Positions 23,820 through 38,600 of a DNA stretch of 64,000 nt are shown piece after piece. The notes beneath the pieces are model-generated. The model saw only the letters and a program-made list of their open reading frames with translations, was not told the origin of the DNA and searched no databases. Positions within the stretch are counted from its first letter, which is position 1. Each line of letters opens with the position of its first letter. Origin of the DNA: Panonychus citri (lineage: Eukaryota > Arthropoda > Arachnida > Trombidiformes > Tetranychidae); the NCBI RefSeq assembly GCF_014898815.1, contig NW_026515501.1, positions 186,001-250,000 on the forward strand, read 5' to 3'. Position numbers and translations under genes: made by a program.

Positions 23820-26800
23820 CTCTCTCTCTCTCTTTTCTTGCTCAGAAAAATTCAGAAAGAGTCGATCCCATGTTTAGATCATCTTGGAACTTTTTTTTAT
23901 TTTCTTCAAGTTTTCCTCTTCCTCTTATTGAGATAATTAATCTGTCATCTTAATTTTTCTCTATCTAAGGTTCATTATATTCATGGTAATTCTTGAAACT
24001 CATATTATGATTGCCGATCACCTGATTGCTCAGAATATTTATTTTTTCTCTTCTGATTTCATGTTCAGTCGATTCATGAGATTATTATCGATGATTCCTG
24101 AACACGAAACCTTTTTTTGTCTTTTTCCTTGTTAACAGTTGATGGAAATCACCATCATCATGAGTTTATTTTTGTATTTATCTTAACTTGATATTAGCTT
24201 TTGGAAAATTTCAATCCTCATTGACTGAATCAATATTTTTCCAACATGATGATATAATCATCAAGAACTTTTTGTTCATAATTGTAAAATCAATGGATAA
24301 TATTGAATCATGAGTGAATAGAGAGAAAAGTTCCAACAGAAGGAAAAGTATTGAAAAAAATGGAGAAAATAACAATAAGAATAAGAATAAGATGATAAAC
24401 ATGATGATAAGTAAATCGACGAGATCGATTAAAGCGATTTACTTGTAAAAGAAAATTTTTAAAACTTTCATGTTAATCTGCCTCTTTTTAGGAACTTTCT
24501 TTCTCTTTCAATTCTAAATTGATGATAAATTGAATATTTTAACATGAAAATTAAATTCGAAACTGAAACTTTAATATTCTGAATTTCTGATAGTTGAATA
24601 TTCCAAATTTCTCGAATATTAAGACACAACTTTTCTCTTTTTCATTGATTCTCGAGCTGATCTTCATCATCTTCTTTCAGATTATCATAAACAGAATATA
24701 AAATAGTTCTGTTAATCAGTTGTTTTTCACAATTCGATTCAGGAAAAGTGTATAAATATCATGTATTCATGGTTGGTATGTTTTCTACTGTTTGTTGATC
24801 AATCTTCTGGTTTTGTTGTTTGTTGATTATCATCAATTCTGGGTTACAGTGAGTCTGAATGATCCAAGGAAAATTAATTAACATTTTCCACCATGAATTC
24901 TGGTTCAGACAGGGAACGAGAGGAAGATTATTCTAAACCCAGTAACTTCAATTAGCTGATTATCCATGCAACTCATTGACAACCATTAACAATCAATTTT
25001 TTTTCCTGTTCTTTTTCCTCATGTAAACTCATTGTTCATTTTCAGAGATTCAGAGGATTCCATGGATTCATCATCATCATCAACATGCTAATATAATCTT
25101 TGAATGAGTATGAACCATTCATTCAATTACCCTGATTATCATCAAGTTACAATTTGGGTAATTTAATTAACTCTCTCTAAATTGTATCTAAATCATATTT
25201 TTTTTTTCATTCATCTTCTTCTCAGAATCCAAATTCAATTTCAATGGAAATCATTTTATCACTCAATTAATATCATGGATGAGATGGCGAAAAAATCTTG
25301 CTCGTTTTGAATCATTGAACCATTGAGACAGAACTTTTTTTTTCACTTCTCATTTTTCCTTCAACATTTTACTTGTCAGAAAAATGATAATAAAAAGACA
25401 AAGATGATAATGATGGATTCTATGGGAGAACCAGAGCCAGAGAGAGAAAATGAACAAAAAGAATAAATTTTCTTCATTTTTTGCTAGTTTTCGAAAGCAG
25501 GAAAAAATAATACACCCAAAATTTCAGAGCCTCTCATGATAACATCAATTCCCTATCAACAATACCTTTGATTTCCCATTATGTTTATCAAACATCATTC
25601 GTTTACCTTTCCAACAATCAACTGGGAATCAGAACTTTTTTTTTCTTCATTTTTCCATCCATCATGAAACAGATTCAACAGTAATAATAATCAACACAGA
25701 AGAATCAAAGTGAATCATGTCCAATATAAAAATTTTCGATTCTTTTTCTATTAATATCTCATCTCAATCAGAATGAGAATTTTCTGTTCTCATGGAAATA
25801 AAGATACAATTTCATGAGTATAAAAAAAGATTCATTATATTGAACATTCCAAGAAGAAGAGACTGAGTATCTCTCCAAGAAAAAGTAATCATGGAATGAA
25901 AATTATTCACAGAAAATATAATAATAAAGAATTTAAACATTTTCTATTATCGTTAATTTAATATTAACGAAAATGAACCTTTTACCTTATTCTGCTCTTT
26001 TTTTTCTCAACATTCGAACACAAACTTCTCGAAACTTTTTTCTCTCTCCTAGAATTTATTTGTTTCATGGTTATTTATGTTTTACTCCTGTTGATGTAGA
26101 TTCTGCTGTTGGTGATGGTGAATTTCATGATGATAATAGAGTATAATTTGAATAGAAAATCGTAAAAAAAAACTTTTAATCTCAACAATTTCACTCCAAC
26201 ATCTATGAGTTGATTATTTTTATGATTCCCTGTTATTGCCAACTATTAACATGATGATTATCATTGTAAATGTGAACAGTAATTTCAATTCATTGCAATG
26301 AACACATGAACTTCATGTTAATAACCCAAGGAAAATGTATATTTACCATCTCACTTGAATTCAGTAGCATCATCATGATCATCATCATCAACATTAGCAT
26401 GATTATTATTATAACATTATCTGAATACTTGGGTGAGAGGTAAAGGAAATTTCCATCTCTTTCTATTCTAGTGTTAACTGAGTATTCTGATTCAGATTCT
26501 GAGCTTACCTTCACCAGAATTTCAACATATTATCAACATTAATATATAAGTATTTTTCTCATTGAAAATGATGATAATAATATTGTTGATGATAAACCAA
26601 GAGTGAGAAAAAAATCAGATAGCTAATGTTATTCACGGATAAATCATAATTCATGAAAATATCCATGAGTAAACATGAGATTCATGGTTATCATGAATTC
26701 ATTGACAAATGAGACTTGAGAGAGTTTCTTTTGATATGGAAACAAGTGAGAAAATTTTTCTGACCGATTTTCATTCATTATTATTACATTTTATTTTCCA

Positions 26801-29300
26801 TTTTTCCATGTTATCCTCTCATCATGGTTTCAGAATTGTGGGCATCTGAATATCCAAATCGCTGATAACTTCTCAGCAATGGATGTTTGCAAATACCTTC
26901 ATTGTGTAGCAATGAGAGAGAAACGGCTTTAGATAAGGTGAATATTGTGAATGCATATTAGATATCGAAATGTATAACATTTAGACTAATATAAAATTCT
27001 GGTTTAAAGGTGGATGAATTTCAAATAGAACATGAAAATTATTCTTTCCTCCTTCCATCCACCCACCTTACTCATCCTCTCGTATCAACCATTCTAATGA
27101 TAATATCCCTCTGGAGACTCTCTGGTTATCTTTTACCCTGCCTTCCTCACAGGATATTATTATCATGCCTCTTGTATATTATTGCCTGAAAATTTTCAAT
27201 TCAATTTACACCAAGAAGCTAAAATTTTGTGAATTCACTTTTCTCATCATCAAGATAATACATAATTCATTTGCAACGTGCTTATCAATTTTTTAGATCC
27301 ATTGAATGAAACCCTGTATGATAAGTGTGTGTGTGTACATGATAGTAAAAGATGAATAAAAATCAATGATATATTTGTTTACCAAAGTGATAAAGTTTAT
27401 TAGTTTTCATGATATTTTCAGTGATGGTGAAAATGAATCTGCCACCTTATGATCAATTCTGGACTCGCTCCGAGTCAGAACAAAATTGATGATAATAATA
27501 TTCATGATACATTGTTGGTTATCATGTAATGTTTTGCAGGAGAAATAATTTCATTGATTACTGGTGAGAATTTTCCTTTCTTTTTTTTTCGAAAATGAAC
27601 TTTTTTTATTTTCTCTCTGTTTCAACATTCATCATGTGAAGTAAACCATGTTCATTGTGAAAATGGATTAGTTTGAGGTGGGAGGAGTAGGAAAGTAAAG
27701 GATATTGAATGATGATGATGATGAGGATGAGGATGATGATGAGGATGTTGATGAGGATGAGGATGCTGGTGGTAAAGAGCAAGGTTTATAAGGTTAAGGA
27801 TGTGGATAAATGTGATTGTGTTAACAACAATTGATGGCGATGGTAAATGTAAAGAGTTAACCGGTGGGGTGGAAATTTTTTACTTCCAGAATGCTTGGTG
27901 GCCCAGAAAATTTCAATTTCGGTGGGTCCCTAGTATGTGTATTCATAGCAGGTTAACTATTTCCACTCTGTACTCATCACCGTGAACCTTTTACATTGAT
28001 TGTACCAAAAGGTAAAGGTATTAATTAGTTGAGGGTGGAAAAGGTTGTCAACATGAAGATACATGAAGGATTTAGGATAATAAGGATTGGGTGAGTTTCC
28101 TAATGAGTAACATTGATTAAGGGGTGGATTAAGAGAGAGATGGAGAGAGAGGAAGATGATGGTGATGATGATGAGGATGATAGATTATCTTATTAATTTT
28201 TGAAGATGAAAATTTTGATCTTAATGATGAAATAATAAGAAACAAGGTTTCAAATTGATTGTGAAGCTTTTTCGTTTTTCTTGATTCATTATCATGATGA
28301 ATTTTCATCCATTAGCACCCAGGAAGCTTAAGTTCAGTGTCTGAACTTTTCAAACAAGAATCAAGGTTTGGTTCTATTTTCATTATTATTAAAATTGATT
28401 GATCAACATGATGAGCCCAAACTATGAGCATGATTTTCATAATTTTATCTACACATTCATCATAATCATTCATACTCATTATCAGGAATTAAAGTGAGAA
28501 AGGAAACTTTTTTTCTGCTCATTGGAAACTTTCAGGTTGCTTTACCTGGATATCAAAACTTGGCCTGTGGTTTTTCAGGGGAGGCAATTTAATGATCAGG
28601 TAATTAATACAATCGACTTACAATATATACGCAAATGTTATTCTGAATCCATCATGAATTTTATAGTAGAAAAGTTTAGATAGAGAAGAATTAAAAAAAT
28701 TATTTCGAATTTTAATGATCATTGTGATGATATTTCTACTAATGAATCGAAATCACTTGAGATTTAATTCCAATGGAATAGCAAAAATAATGATGTTATT
28801 TAATTTTCATCCGATTTAAAAGATTAGTTTTGATAATATTTCAACATGAATTAAATCAAGGAATTAATTTCTTATGTAGATTTAGTGGAAACATGACTCA
28901 AGGGTCACCATGGTTACCAGAACTTTGGATTTAAATATAACAATGAAATTGATTCAGAAATGTTGTGAAATAAGTTTTGTTATCATGGAAGAGAGAGAGA
29001 GAGAAAAAATTCATTATATTCATGGAACTGAGTTTAGAAAATGAAATTAAATATTAGATAATAAATACTCACATGGTGAATAACTATTCCATTCCCAAGG
29101 TAACCTTGGATATTACCATGGGTGTCTATGAATCTACAAATGAGGTAATATTTCTGAGTATTATTTTCTTAATCTTGAAAAGTTTTCATCTTTTTCTCCC
29201 TGAAAATTATATAAAAATAACAATAATTATCATATCCCATGATGATATTCACAGAAATTGAACTTAACTCGACTATTATTATTAACACAATGGTATTATT
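23820..29300. other. Non-coding stretch
   Basis: No gene supported. The remainder of the CT target tract runs to about 23833. Contents: complementary AGAACTTTTT words at 24269, 25329 and 25629, a GATGAGGATGAGG minisatellite at about 27707-27775, short GA runs at about 28132-28152 and 28989-29004, and a small GC-rich patch at 27865-27935 (CTTGGTGGCCCAG...GGTGGGTCCC) that does not form a credible exon. The 61-codon frame at 27800-27985 spans that patch but resembles nothing I know. Confidence 0.5.
27452..27490. other. Imperfect inverted repeat / hairpin
   Basis: The core GACTCG-CTC-CGAGTC (27462-27476) is extended by TTCTG / CAGAA and by outer ATCAATT / AATTGAT arms, with bulges. The whole forms a ~39-base imperfect stem. 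It is GC-richer than its surroundings. It is too short for a typical animal pre-miRNA, so its role is unknown. Confidence 0.45.
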
Positions 29301-31060
29301 AACCATGGGTATTAATGGTGACAGAAAGATAAAAATTTCAATTCCAATTGTTTGGTCTCCTTAATTTTAATTTAATTCAATTAAATTTAATGAAATGGGA
29401 AATGATATCATGAAAATGAAAGTAATCCCCATGAATGAACAATTGAATGAATTATTTTCTCTCTTTTATTAATTGCTGATTATCATTATCGTTTTTTAAT
29501 TGTGACCTAAATTTCCTTGTGTAATAATAATAATGTTAATCATTGTTATCCATTAATTGTGAAAATCAGATAATATTATTATCCTGATTGGTAAATAGCA
29601 ATTAAAAGGATGATAAGATTATCATCATAAGATTTTAATTGTTCATTTTTTTTTCTTATATTCATTAAGGAAGATACTAATTACCATTCATGATAAGGCA
29701 ACAATCAAAAATATATATTAGGAAATCAAATCAAAGAAAAGTTAATTATCATTAAGATTATATAATTAGAATCATTATTTTGCTTCGTTTTTTTTTATAT
29801 TGTTACAATTAAGGAAGAAGATAAAAAAACCCTAATTCTAATTGAATCAATATTGAATTAATGAAGTAGTTGATTGTTTATGAATTCAACCTACTCAACA
29901 TATCAGAATGAATAACAATTGTTGATCATTATCATGAATTCATCATGGTAATAGATTCAATTGACAATCGTCTTTGTCTATTCTTGGAAAAATTTGATTC
30001 TCTTTTTTGTTGTATTTATCTCCTTGGAATCGGATATGAAAACACCCTGAAGGCAATTCTGTAAAGTTTAAGTGGTCATATTAGATCAATATGAATACTT
30101 ATCATATGATTCATGAAAGCCTGAGGCTACATTTATATCATGAAACTGAATCAATACTTGATGTCTATCGTGAGGATTAATCAATTGATTTTAATGTAAA
30201 TCATTTAATCAACTGAATTGACAATCTAGATCTTTGCCTTTACAATCAAATCAAAATTTCCATGTTAACAATCAGCAGATTACACGGAAACTGAATCAGT
30301 TTAACTTTGATTAACTTGATTTACTTTTTATAAACTTCAATTAATGGTTAATCAATCAATAGATTGTACTATTATTATTGTTGATTGATAATAAAATCAA
30401 TATAAAATCATTAATATGAAATTAGTTTTGTTGATTGTTGATTCATTTGCCATGATGATGAGTTGAATTTATATTATAAACTAATATCACAATTGATTGA
30501 GGCAATTAAATCCTTAAGCCAGCAATTAGTTGAGAATTATTAATTAGTCATTAATAAACATTTTCGTTCCCAATCAATTGAGTGAAAGAAAGTTAATTGT
30601 TCATCATTAATAGTACAACAATTTAATAATAATCCATAATAGTAATGATATAATAAAGGAATCAAAATTAATGGTATCAAACTTATTGTTAATTTATGAT
30701 TATTAATATTAGTTTTTTTTTTCGTAACAATAAAAGTTTTTTCAATTCAAATGCTAAATATAATCTGAATCTGATTAAATCAATTGATGAGTTGAAACAT
30801 TAACTCAAATTGACTTGATAACTTTGAGTTAATTTGATTTACAGTTAATTTTGTTACAATTTAGAGACAAAATTAATTTTTATGTAAATCTTTACATTGT
30901 TGAAACTTTTTTTGTTTGATTGTTTGATTTTATCCAAAGTTTATTGTTACCAAATTAATATCATCATGATTGTTTACCAATTGTAATTGTTACAAAAAGT
31001 TTCAATAGCCATGAGTTTATTGTAAGAGTTAGGGTTAAGTGGCTGATGGAATCACATCTC
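29300..31060. other. Non-coding block of the GTTAATTG regime
   Basis: No gene supported. Dense in AATTAATT, CAATTGA, TTGATTGTT and TAATAATAAT words, poor in ATG/ATC runs and GA/CT tracts. Similar in texture to 14.1-16.45 kb. Confidence 0.4.
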
Positions 31061-31077
31061 TACCCACTCGGTGGGTA
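31061..31077. other. Perfect 7-bp hairpin, TACCCAC-TCG-GTGGGTA
   Basis: Perfect 7-base arms with a TCG loop, in a GC-richer pocket within very AT-rich DNA. No T-run follows. It could be a dimeric protein-binding site or a short RNA stem. Confidence 0.45.
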
Positions 31078-31925
31078 CATTGTCTTCATTAGACTTAATT
31101 GTAATCAGAGACATGATGATGAAGATGAAAAATCAACATGAAAAAACATTGCATCAAAGCTCTAGGGTCTTTAGGTACTGTTGATCTAGAGAGAGAGAGA
31201 GAGAGAAAAAGTTTCGAGTTGAAAAAAAAGGAGAAATTTCGAGTTCGAAAGAGACGAAAAAAAGTTCTAACATTTTGTATTCTTTATGTTTCAACTCTTA
31301 TTCTCTTATCATCATCATGGTTATCATCATCTTCTTATTACATTAGGTTTACTCTCTAAGGAGCTGATTAAGGAAAATAATGGAAGATGATAAGAAACAA
31401 AGAGTTTCTTAATTAGAACATTTTTTTTATCTTCCTCGTCATCCTCATCTTTTTTTCATCTTCAAGCATCCTTTTCATTTCTATCTCATTATCAGAGATT
31501 AGAGTTAGATTACAATCAAAGTCTTTGGGAATCAGTTTGATTAAAAATAATTAAAAGTAATTGTTTGCGTTTAAATCCATCAAATTGTTAATTGTTGATT
31601 AACAATTGTATCACAAATTAACTTGATTCAGATAATAATTTATCGGTTGATGATTAGTTGTGATGACATTTAGTAAGAAAAAAAAAATCAAAAAAAGTTA
31701 ATCAATTGACAGGAATTATTGATGCTTAAGGTTATTCAACAAGTTTTCAATTCACCGTTGATACAAGTAATTGTTACAATTATAATCAATTTTAATTATT
31801 AATCAAGATAATCATTATTTATTTATTTACTTACTTGACATTGGGGATGGTCAAGTTATCATCTTTGTCCCTCCAAAGAAAAATAAATAAAAAAAAATAA
31901 TCAATTACATTTAGTTTCACTAAGA

Positions 31926-31944
31926 AAATGACCTGAGGTCATTT
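31926..31944. other. Perfect 9-bp everted repeat around TGACCT-G-AGGTCA
   Basis: AAATGACCT (31926-31934) and AGGTCATTT (31936-31944) are exact reverse complements around one base, extended by an AAGAAA / TTTCTT pair with a small bulge. AGGTCA is the nuclear-receptor half-site, and the arrangement seen is an everted repeat with 1-base spacing. A receptor site is only an inference. Confidence 0.4.
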
Positions 31945-32770
31945 TTTTCTTGGGGTGGGTTATGTGATAAGTGGCAGGTTAACTTGAACCTGTCAACATT
32001 GAACAGCCTGATATCATTGATTGTTGACCTTTGATGGTCAATCTTATGAGCTATTATTTACCTTTGATTATTATTATTTTGTCAGTGGTTGAGAGAGTTA
32101 AGGGTCAGTTATTTTTTTTTCGAAAAAATTCTCATTCAGCTTCCGTTTCCTTTTTCGTTCTTGAATTTTTCTTTTCACTGTCCGTTCATTTTTCATTTCT
32201 ATGGTTTCAGAAAATTCTAACATGATTCATGTTACTCGATGATTATTTGAATGAAATTCCTATTATTCATGATGATGATGATGGAGATATTCATCTAAGA
32301 TGATTTACTGAACTGTTTCAAGCACAACTTTTTCTTAAATCTCTTTTCTAGCTCATCATGTTAACCAATCATTTTTCATGATTTGATTGTTATTCATGTT
32401 TACTATCATCATGTTATTCAGTGATAAGATAAACTTTCATCTGAATTTTTATCAGGTTCACTTGTTTTTCTCTTGATCATTTGATAAATTGAACTGAATT
32501 ATCAACAGTAACAACTTTTCTCTCTCAATTTTCTTATTATTAATACAACTTATTGTTTCACAAAACATGATCACTTTCAATTCAAAAGTAAAATTTGTAT
32601 CAAGATTATCATGTGATTCTGGTAATCAGCTAATGGATGGTGAGAAAATTTCTTGTCTCTCATTGTGTCTTCATTTCTACAACAAGTAACATCATCATGA
32701 TTGATTTCAAGTATTGTCATTTTTTATCAGAACAATTGGTCAGTTCGAGATCTGAGAGAAAGGGATCATA

Positions 32771-32773
<3 letters not shown>

Positions 32774-32803
<30 letters not shown>
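32774..32803. repeat. (CT)n microsatellite
   Basis: About 15 uninterrupted CT units read directly. Confidence 0.9.
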
Positions 32804-32804
<1 letters not shown>

Positions 32805-35800
32805 ATGAGAATGTAAATAGTGTGAATTGAAGATGAGACGAGATAATAAAAGTTACTGTTGTTATTTTATTCTCAACTTGAATGTCCAGTTGTATTCACA
32901 TGAAATTGGATGTAATGTCCAGTAAGAAAACTTTGGTTACGTTAATCCTATTATCCAAACAATCAGGTCTCTCTCTCTCTTGGAAGGATAAAGCTGATGA
33001 TAAAAATAATGAAGAAGTAGAAGATTTCGATGAAGATGAGAAAGTGAAATGAGAGAGACGAAACAAACTGAGTGATGCTTATTTCTGACAGATTAGTACT
33101 CTTTCTTTTTTCCTTTCTTTCCTCGTCTTTATCATCCATTTATTGAACCATCATTGTATCTGATAAAAGAAGATGAGGAAATAAAGATAAAGGAAAAGAG
33201 AGAGAGGAAGAGACGACAAGATGATCTCTCCCTTGGATCGCCACTGCATACATAATATTACTTTGAATGATGACACTGAAAAAGCTTCCACAAACATAAT
33301 CATCATGCAAGTCATTTCCATCATCCTCCCTTTCTCTCTCAATCTGTCTTCCTCATAGAATTTTCATATTTATCACGAAAAATTATCTTCGCAGGCGATG
33401 AAAGGAAACTAATAAGACTCGTCATCTTTGCATATCTTTCATAAAGATGATGATGACAATTCATTTTGACGTAAATCAACATCTTACTCATCATCATCAT
33501 CATTATAAAAACACACATAAACACAAGACAATAATGACAAAGCAATGAAAATACCCTAAGGCATAAACCTGTTATCTAATCATGAATCAATCACAAATAC
33601 CATTGATGATGATTGCTGATTTTTTAGCTCCATCTGATTAACTTATCTCATGTTTTCTTCAAAGTATCCACTGTCCAGTTAATAATAAAAACATCATTAA
33701 TAACAATCTTCATGATCACATAATTAAACAATAAAAATATTCATGTCCAAATCATTAAGATAATGATATTTACATTTAATTGTTGATTGTTAGCAATTTG
33801 AATAGTTAATATTAAAAAAAAGTCAATGATTTTCACCATAAGGGTCAAAACTGATACAATTATTGTTGCCAGCATTTGATTATTTTGTTTAATTGTGATT
33901 AATTTATTGTAAATACTTAACTCATAATAATAGCTAATCAACAATAAGCTCAAAATACTGGAAACAATTAATTTTAATTAACTGGAATTAAAGTTTTCCT
34001 GTCAAAAATATCTTGATTTCAACTAATAATAATTTGAAAAGCTCAATGTTGATCAAATTGTTTATCCAAAGATTAATTGTCATGTTAACAATATTCAATT
34101 GTTACATTAATTAAAGTATTTACATTGTACAATTTAAATTAATTACTTCACTCAAAAGTTACTGAATTAATCTGAATATAAAATTAATCATCACTAATTA
34201 ATTGTTAATTGTTAATGTAAACATAGTGAGGGAAAACTTTTCTTACTCAAGCGAAAACTTTTTCTCGAATTTGAAAAAAGTTCTAACCTATCAAATTGAT
34301 GTTTTCTCTCGGAAAGATCATGATCACACTGATTCTGATCTACCATAAAGAACCAGAAAGTTCATAGATAATGTCATGATAATCGACGTCACTATCATTT
34401 GGTATTCGCTGGAAATAATGAGATGAAAAGTTCGTGGGTGTGGGAGGCGGGAAATTTTTCATCTTCGAATTGGAAATTTTGACCTTTTCAATGACCAGAT
34501 GATGAAGAGAAAAAGTTTCTCAAAGTAAAGTTTATCATGTGGAAAATAATGATAACGATAAATGTTGAAACGATATAAAGATAACGAGTTGGAAAACGAG
34601 ACATGAATAAAGTTGTGAGTTTCTCTGTTTACTCAATTGAATCAACACTTAATTCTGGTTGATTTAAAAAACCAACATGAAATTTCAGCTACATTAATGA
34701 TGATAATATCCAACAATCAAGTATCAACAATAATTGATAAATTTTCACCACTGAAAACTCAATGGGATCCATGAGGAGGCAAAAAGATTGGCAAAGAAAA
34801 AAGAAAACTAATTCTAGAATCAGACAAATATGAATATAAATATTAATGATGATTAATATACTTTGAGTTTTGCTTTTTTCAACATAATTATCATGAGTAA
34901 AGTGGGTTTTCAAAATGATGATTTGTCAAAGTAAATGTATTATCATTTTCATGGTGAATCAAAGTTTTAGAATTGAACTTTTTGTTTCCCATATTATCAG
35001 AATGCTGGAGTTGTAGGTTGAAAAATTTTCTCGATCTCTGTCTCTATGCGTTCTTGGTAACTACAGGGAATGATTAATATTCAAAATAGATGAGACAGTC
35101 TAGTGGATTCTCAACAAGATCTTCATAGTCTTGGGTGGAAAGTTCTTGAAATGGATTCTATTGTTTGCTTATTCATGTTGACGATAAAATAACATCTTCT
35201 TATCTTCACTTTCTCTTTTTCATGTAACTCTTTTTTCACTCTTGATACAATTTGCTTCTCATCATGATGCTCCGGAATATCTACAAAGTATAAACTTTCA
35301 TTTTCTATCTTCAATCTCATCTTATCTTCATCTCTTAATCCTTTTTTCATTCCTAAATGGATGAGATCACTTTCTCTCTCTCTCTCTTCCTCTTCCATGT
35401 TTCCATGGTTTCCATCGGGAATAAACAATCTTTTAACTTCTTCAATGTTTCATTCCTTCAGTTTCAATTGTTTTCAAACTCATCTCGACAAAAAGTTCAT
35501 TTCAAATTCAATGTTGAAAATTCATATTCCCATGCCAGTTTCAAGCAACAGAACTTTTCTCTCTCTTTCTCTTGTTTGTTTATCAACATTTTTCACTGTC
35601 AACGAAAAAATCTTCATGGTGAACATTTTTTTCTCATGTAATCTTGATTTTTCCATCTTAATCACGATAAGCTATGCCCATGGTAGTTCAAAGATACCTA
35701 CAAACTCAGCAAAAGTTCAGTGTTGATACATGTACATGGTTACACCATAATATTTTCCGGAATAAAGTAAAGAGTGGAAAGCAACTAATGCTACTAAAAG

Positions 35801-37290
35801 GAAAAGTTGATTCAGGATTTACAGTTATTCTAATGAAATAAGAAAATCAATTGAGAATCAGCATCATGAATTTCAATCGATTATTCAATGAAATTAATAA
35901 CCATTATAACATATCGTATGTATATATCATTAGAAATTAATGTTTTACATGATAATGATACAACATGTATCAACATGAGAGAGATATAAATCTGAACGTA
36001 ATTGAAATTGTCAACTGAATGCTAATAATGTAACATTTCATCACCCATGATAATGATTATGACTATTAATGACTGTGATGGTTAATGATGATGATCAAGT
36101 TTTCATCAATTTTTTTGTTCACTACTTCAACTTATATTCATGAAAATGATCATCATGTTGATCATTAATCAGTGGACTCGATAAATTCATAAATCAAATC
36201 CCATGATTGTCAATATAAATCAACAACAAGAACAACAACAAGAATTATATCAAAAATCTAATGGCGATTTCTGATCTCAATTGATGTTCATCATCATCAT
36301 CATCATGTTCATGAAGATAAAGGATTCAGTGAATTATCTAGATTATTATCATGGTGACTCTCATGTTGAAGAGGAACAAAATTAACCAATAAATTGTTAT
36401 ATTATCATGAGGGAATTGGAATCATCATGGATAATATCATGAATCCCTTTTTTTTCATTCATGAAACACAATGAAACTTGATGATGATCATCATCACCAT
36501 GTACACTAGTAAATTTATCATCTCTGAGGCAGTCAAACAATTTAACATAGTTGATTATTGATATTGATAATGATCAGTAAATCATATTAACAAGACTTGA
36601 TGATTCATTGAATCTCTGAATCCTCAAAGATTCATGAACAATCTGATAACATGTTTCACATTTTTCTATCTCTTTCATGTATTTATCATCACCATGGAGT
36701 CAGGGAAATATTTTCCATACCAATTTACTCAGCTCATATTTTTACATTTTCATGAAAAGATTCAGTTCTCTCTGTGTGAAAAGATAAAAGTGAAAGTGAT
36801 CATAACCATCATAATTATCATCAATCATTGATTGATCTTCTTCCATAATTCAGGAAACTGAGCTTACAGAAATTATAAGAAGATGTAATCTTAAGATAAT
36901 CAAGAATAAATCTTAATCTCACGCAATTTAAGATGAAAAATTTAGAAGGAAAAAGAGAAATTCTTACAATTGATGAAAAAGAGAAAATAATTTATTTTAA
37001 TTAACCTTTTATGATGATAATTCAAATAGCAGTATCATTGATGGTGGTGAGAGAGAGAGAAACTTTCTCGTCTTCGTTATCTCATTTCAAGTGAATTCTT
37101 TGTCTTCTGTTCATTCAGTCTTATTACCTGTTTTCATTTTCTCAGTTACTCTGTTTGAGATCAGAGAGATTGACTTGATTATAATGATAAAGATGAAAAG
37201 CTTAATAAATAGAGAACTTACTGAAATACCTTTGGGCGAAAGAGTGAGATGAGTGTGAGTGAGAAAGAGAGAGATAGATAGGAAAAAAAA

Positions 37291-37324
37291 ATTCTAACTT
37301 AATCTAAGGTTAGAACTTTTTTCC
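37291..37324. other. Hairpin made of two opposed AAAAAGTTCTAA-like words
   Basis: AAAAAATTCTAAC and GTTAGAACTTTTTT face each other across the 10-base loop TTAATCTAAG, pairing about 13 bases with one bulged C. It joins two inverted copies of the word dispersed through the window. Confidence 0.45.
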
Positions 37325-38600
37325 CTCTTCAGCATCCAGATCAATCATCGAGTTGACATATTAGTTGTTTCGGTTTAGATTCTATGGTGACTATGGTGAC
37401 TCTCTCTCTCTCTCTCTCTCACTAAATTCTCACTATGAATGCTTTTTTTTTACTTCAATTTATACTATTTACCTCCCATCTCCATCTTCATCTTCATCCT
37501 CATCCTCTCATCATCTTCATCATCAGCTACACATTGATTATATTGCGTTTTATGTTCATTTTTATCTCTCCCTTGACAAAACAACTTTTGCTTTTTTTTA
37601 TTTTCATACCTGAGCTGAAAAATCATGTTACCTGGACCTTTCAATGGTGATCATCATCTTGATCAATATCATCAACAGCAACTATCAATAATAATTTTCA
37701 TGATAACAGTGATGATAAACTTACCAGGGATGACATGAAAAACCAATATTTAACCTGCAAGAAAAAAAAATCATTTTGCAGAAAAAAAACGAGGGAGAGA
37801 GAGAGAGAGAGACGATTTCGTGTTCATTAATCTTCAAGATTATCCTTCATCATCTTAATTCACCTCTGATCATGATGAGATAATCCAATACGCACACACA
37901 CACATAATTTTGATAATATCATTTTCTTAGCAATTGATAAGGTATCAGGAGTAAGTCCATTAATTGACCATAAAAAGAGGCCAAAGATGATAAAAATTGG
38001 TATTTGATTGCAAAGGTAAATCCAAATGCAATAGATATTCAATGTTACCTTGACAACGATGATCTTTTATTTTGTCACCAAGAAAAAAAAACTGCAATCA
38101 AAAGTATTTACTGAGAGATGATCATCATCATAATTATCAACATCATCATCTTTAAATCAATTTTCTTGAGCTCACATATCATCATCACCTTAAACTGAAT
38201 GTCATGATTATTACCATCATGATGATGATTGAAAGTCTTTCAGTCTTTTCAACCTGAAACTTTGTTACTTTGTTTTTGCTATTTTTTTATTACTTTTCAC
38301 TTAAATTAACAATTTATCAGCAATTAGTTATGTTACTTAATCCCCACAATCGGATAACAAATAGTATTAAAACATTTTCATCAAAACATTATTAGAAATG
38401 GTTAAATTATCATCTTGTTCAAGGGAAAACAAGATCAACATGATGCAAATTTTCCCTGAAAAGTTCAGATTTCTCATGTTATGTAATTTACTTTTGTTTT
38501 GTTCGTTTTTTCATCAACTCAATAATCAATGTGTATACAGGTAATTATACATGATAATTTCGCAGTTTAATTCAAATTGTAATTTGAAGCTGATTGCAAG

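Noticed and set aside
27865..27935. GC-richer patch resembling an exon (CTTGGTGGCCCAG...GGTGGGTCCC)
   Set aside because: Short frame with no recognisable peptide and no convincing acceptor/donor pair in one frame.
35123..35428. Minus-strand 101-residue frame with a charged helical peptide
   Set aside because: Partly generated by CT-rich sequence (Arg-Glu and Glu runs) and overlapped by other long frames on the + strand. No domain or splice evidence.
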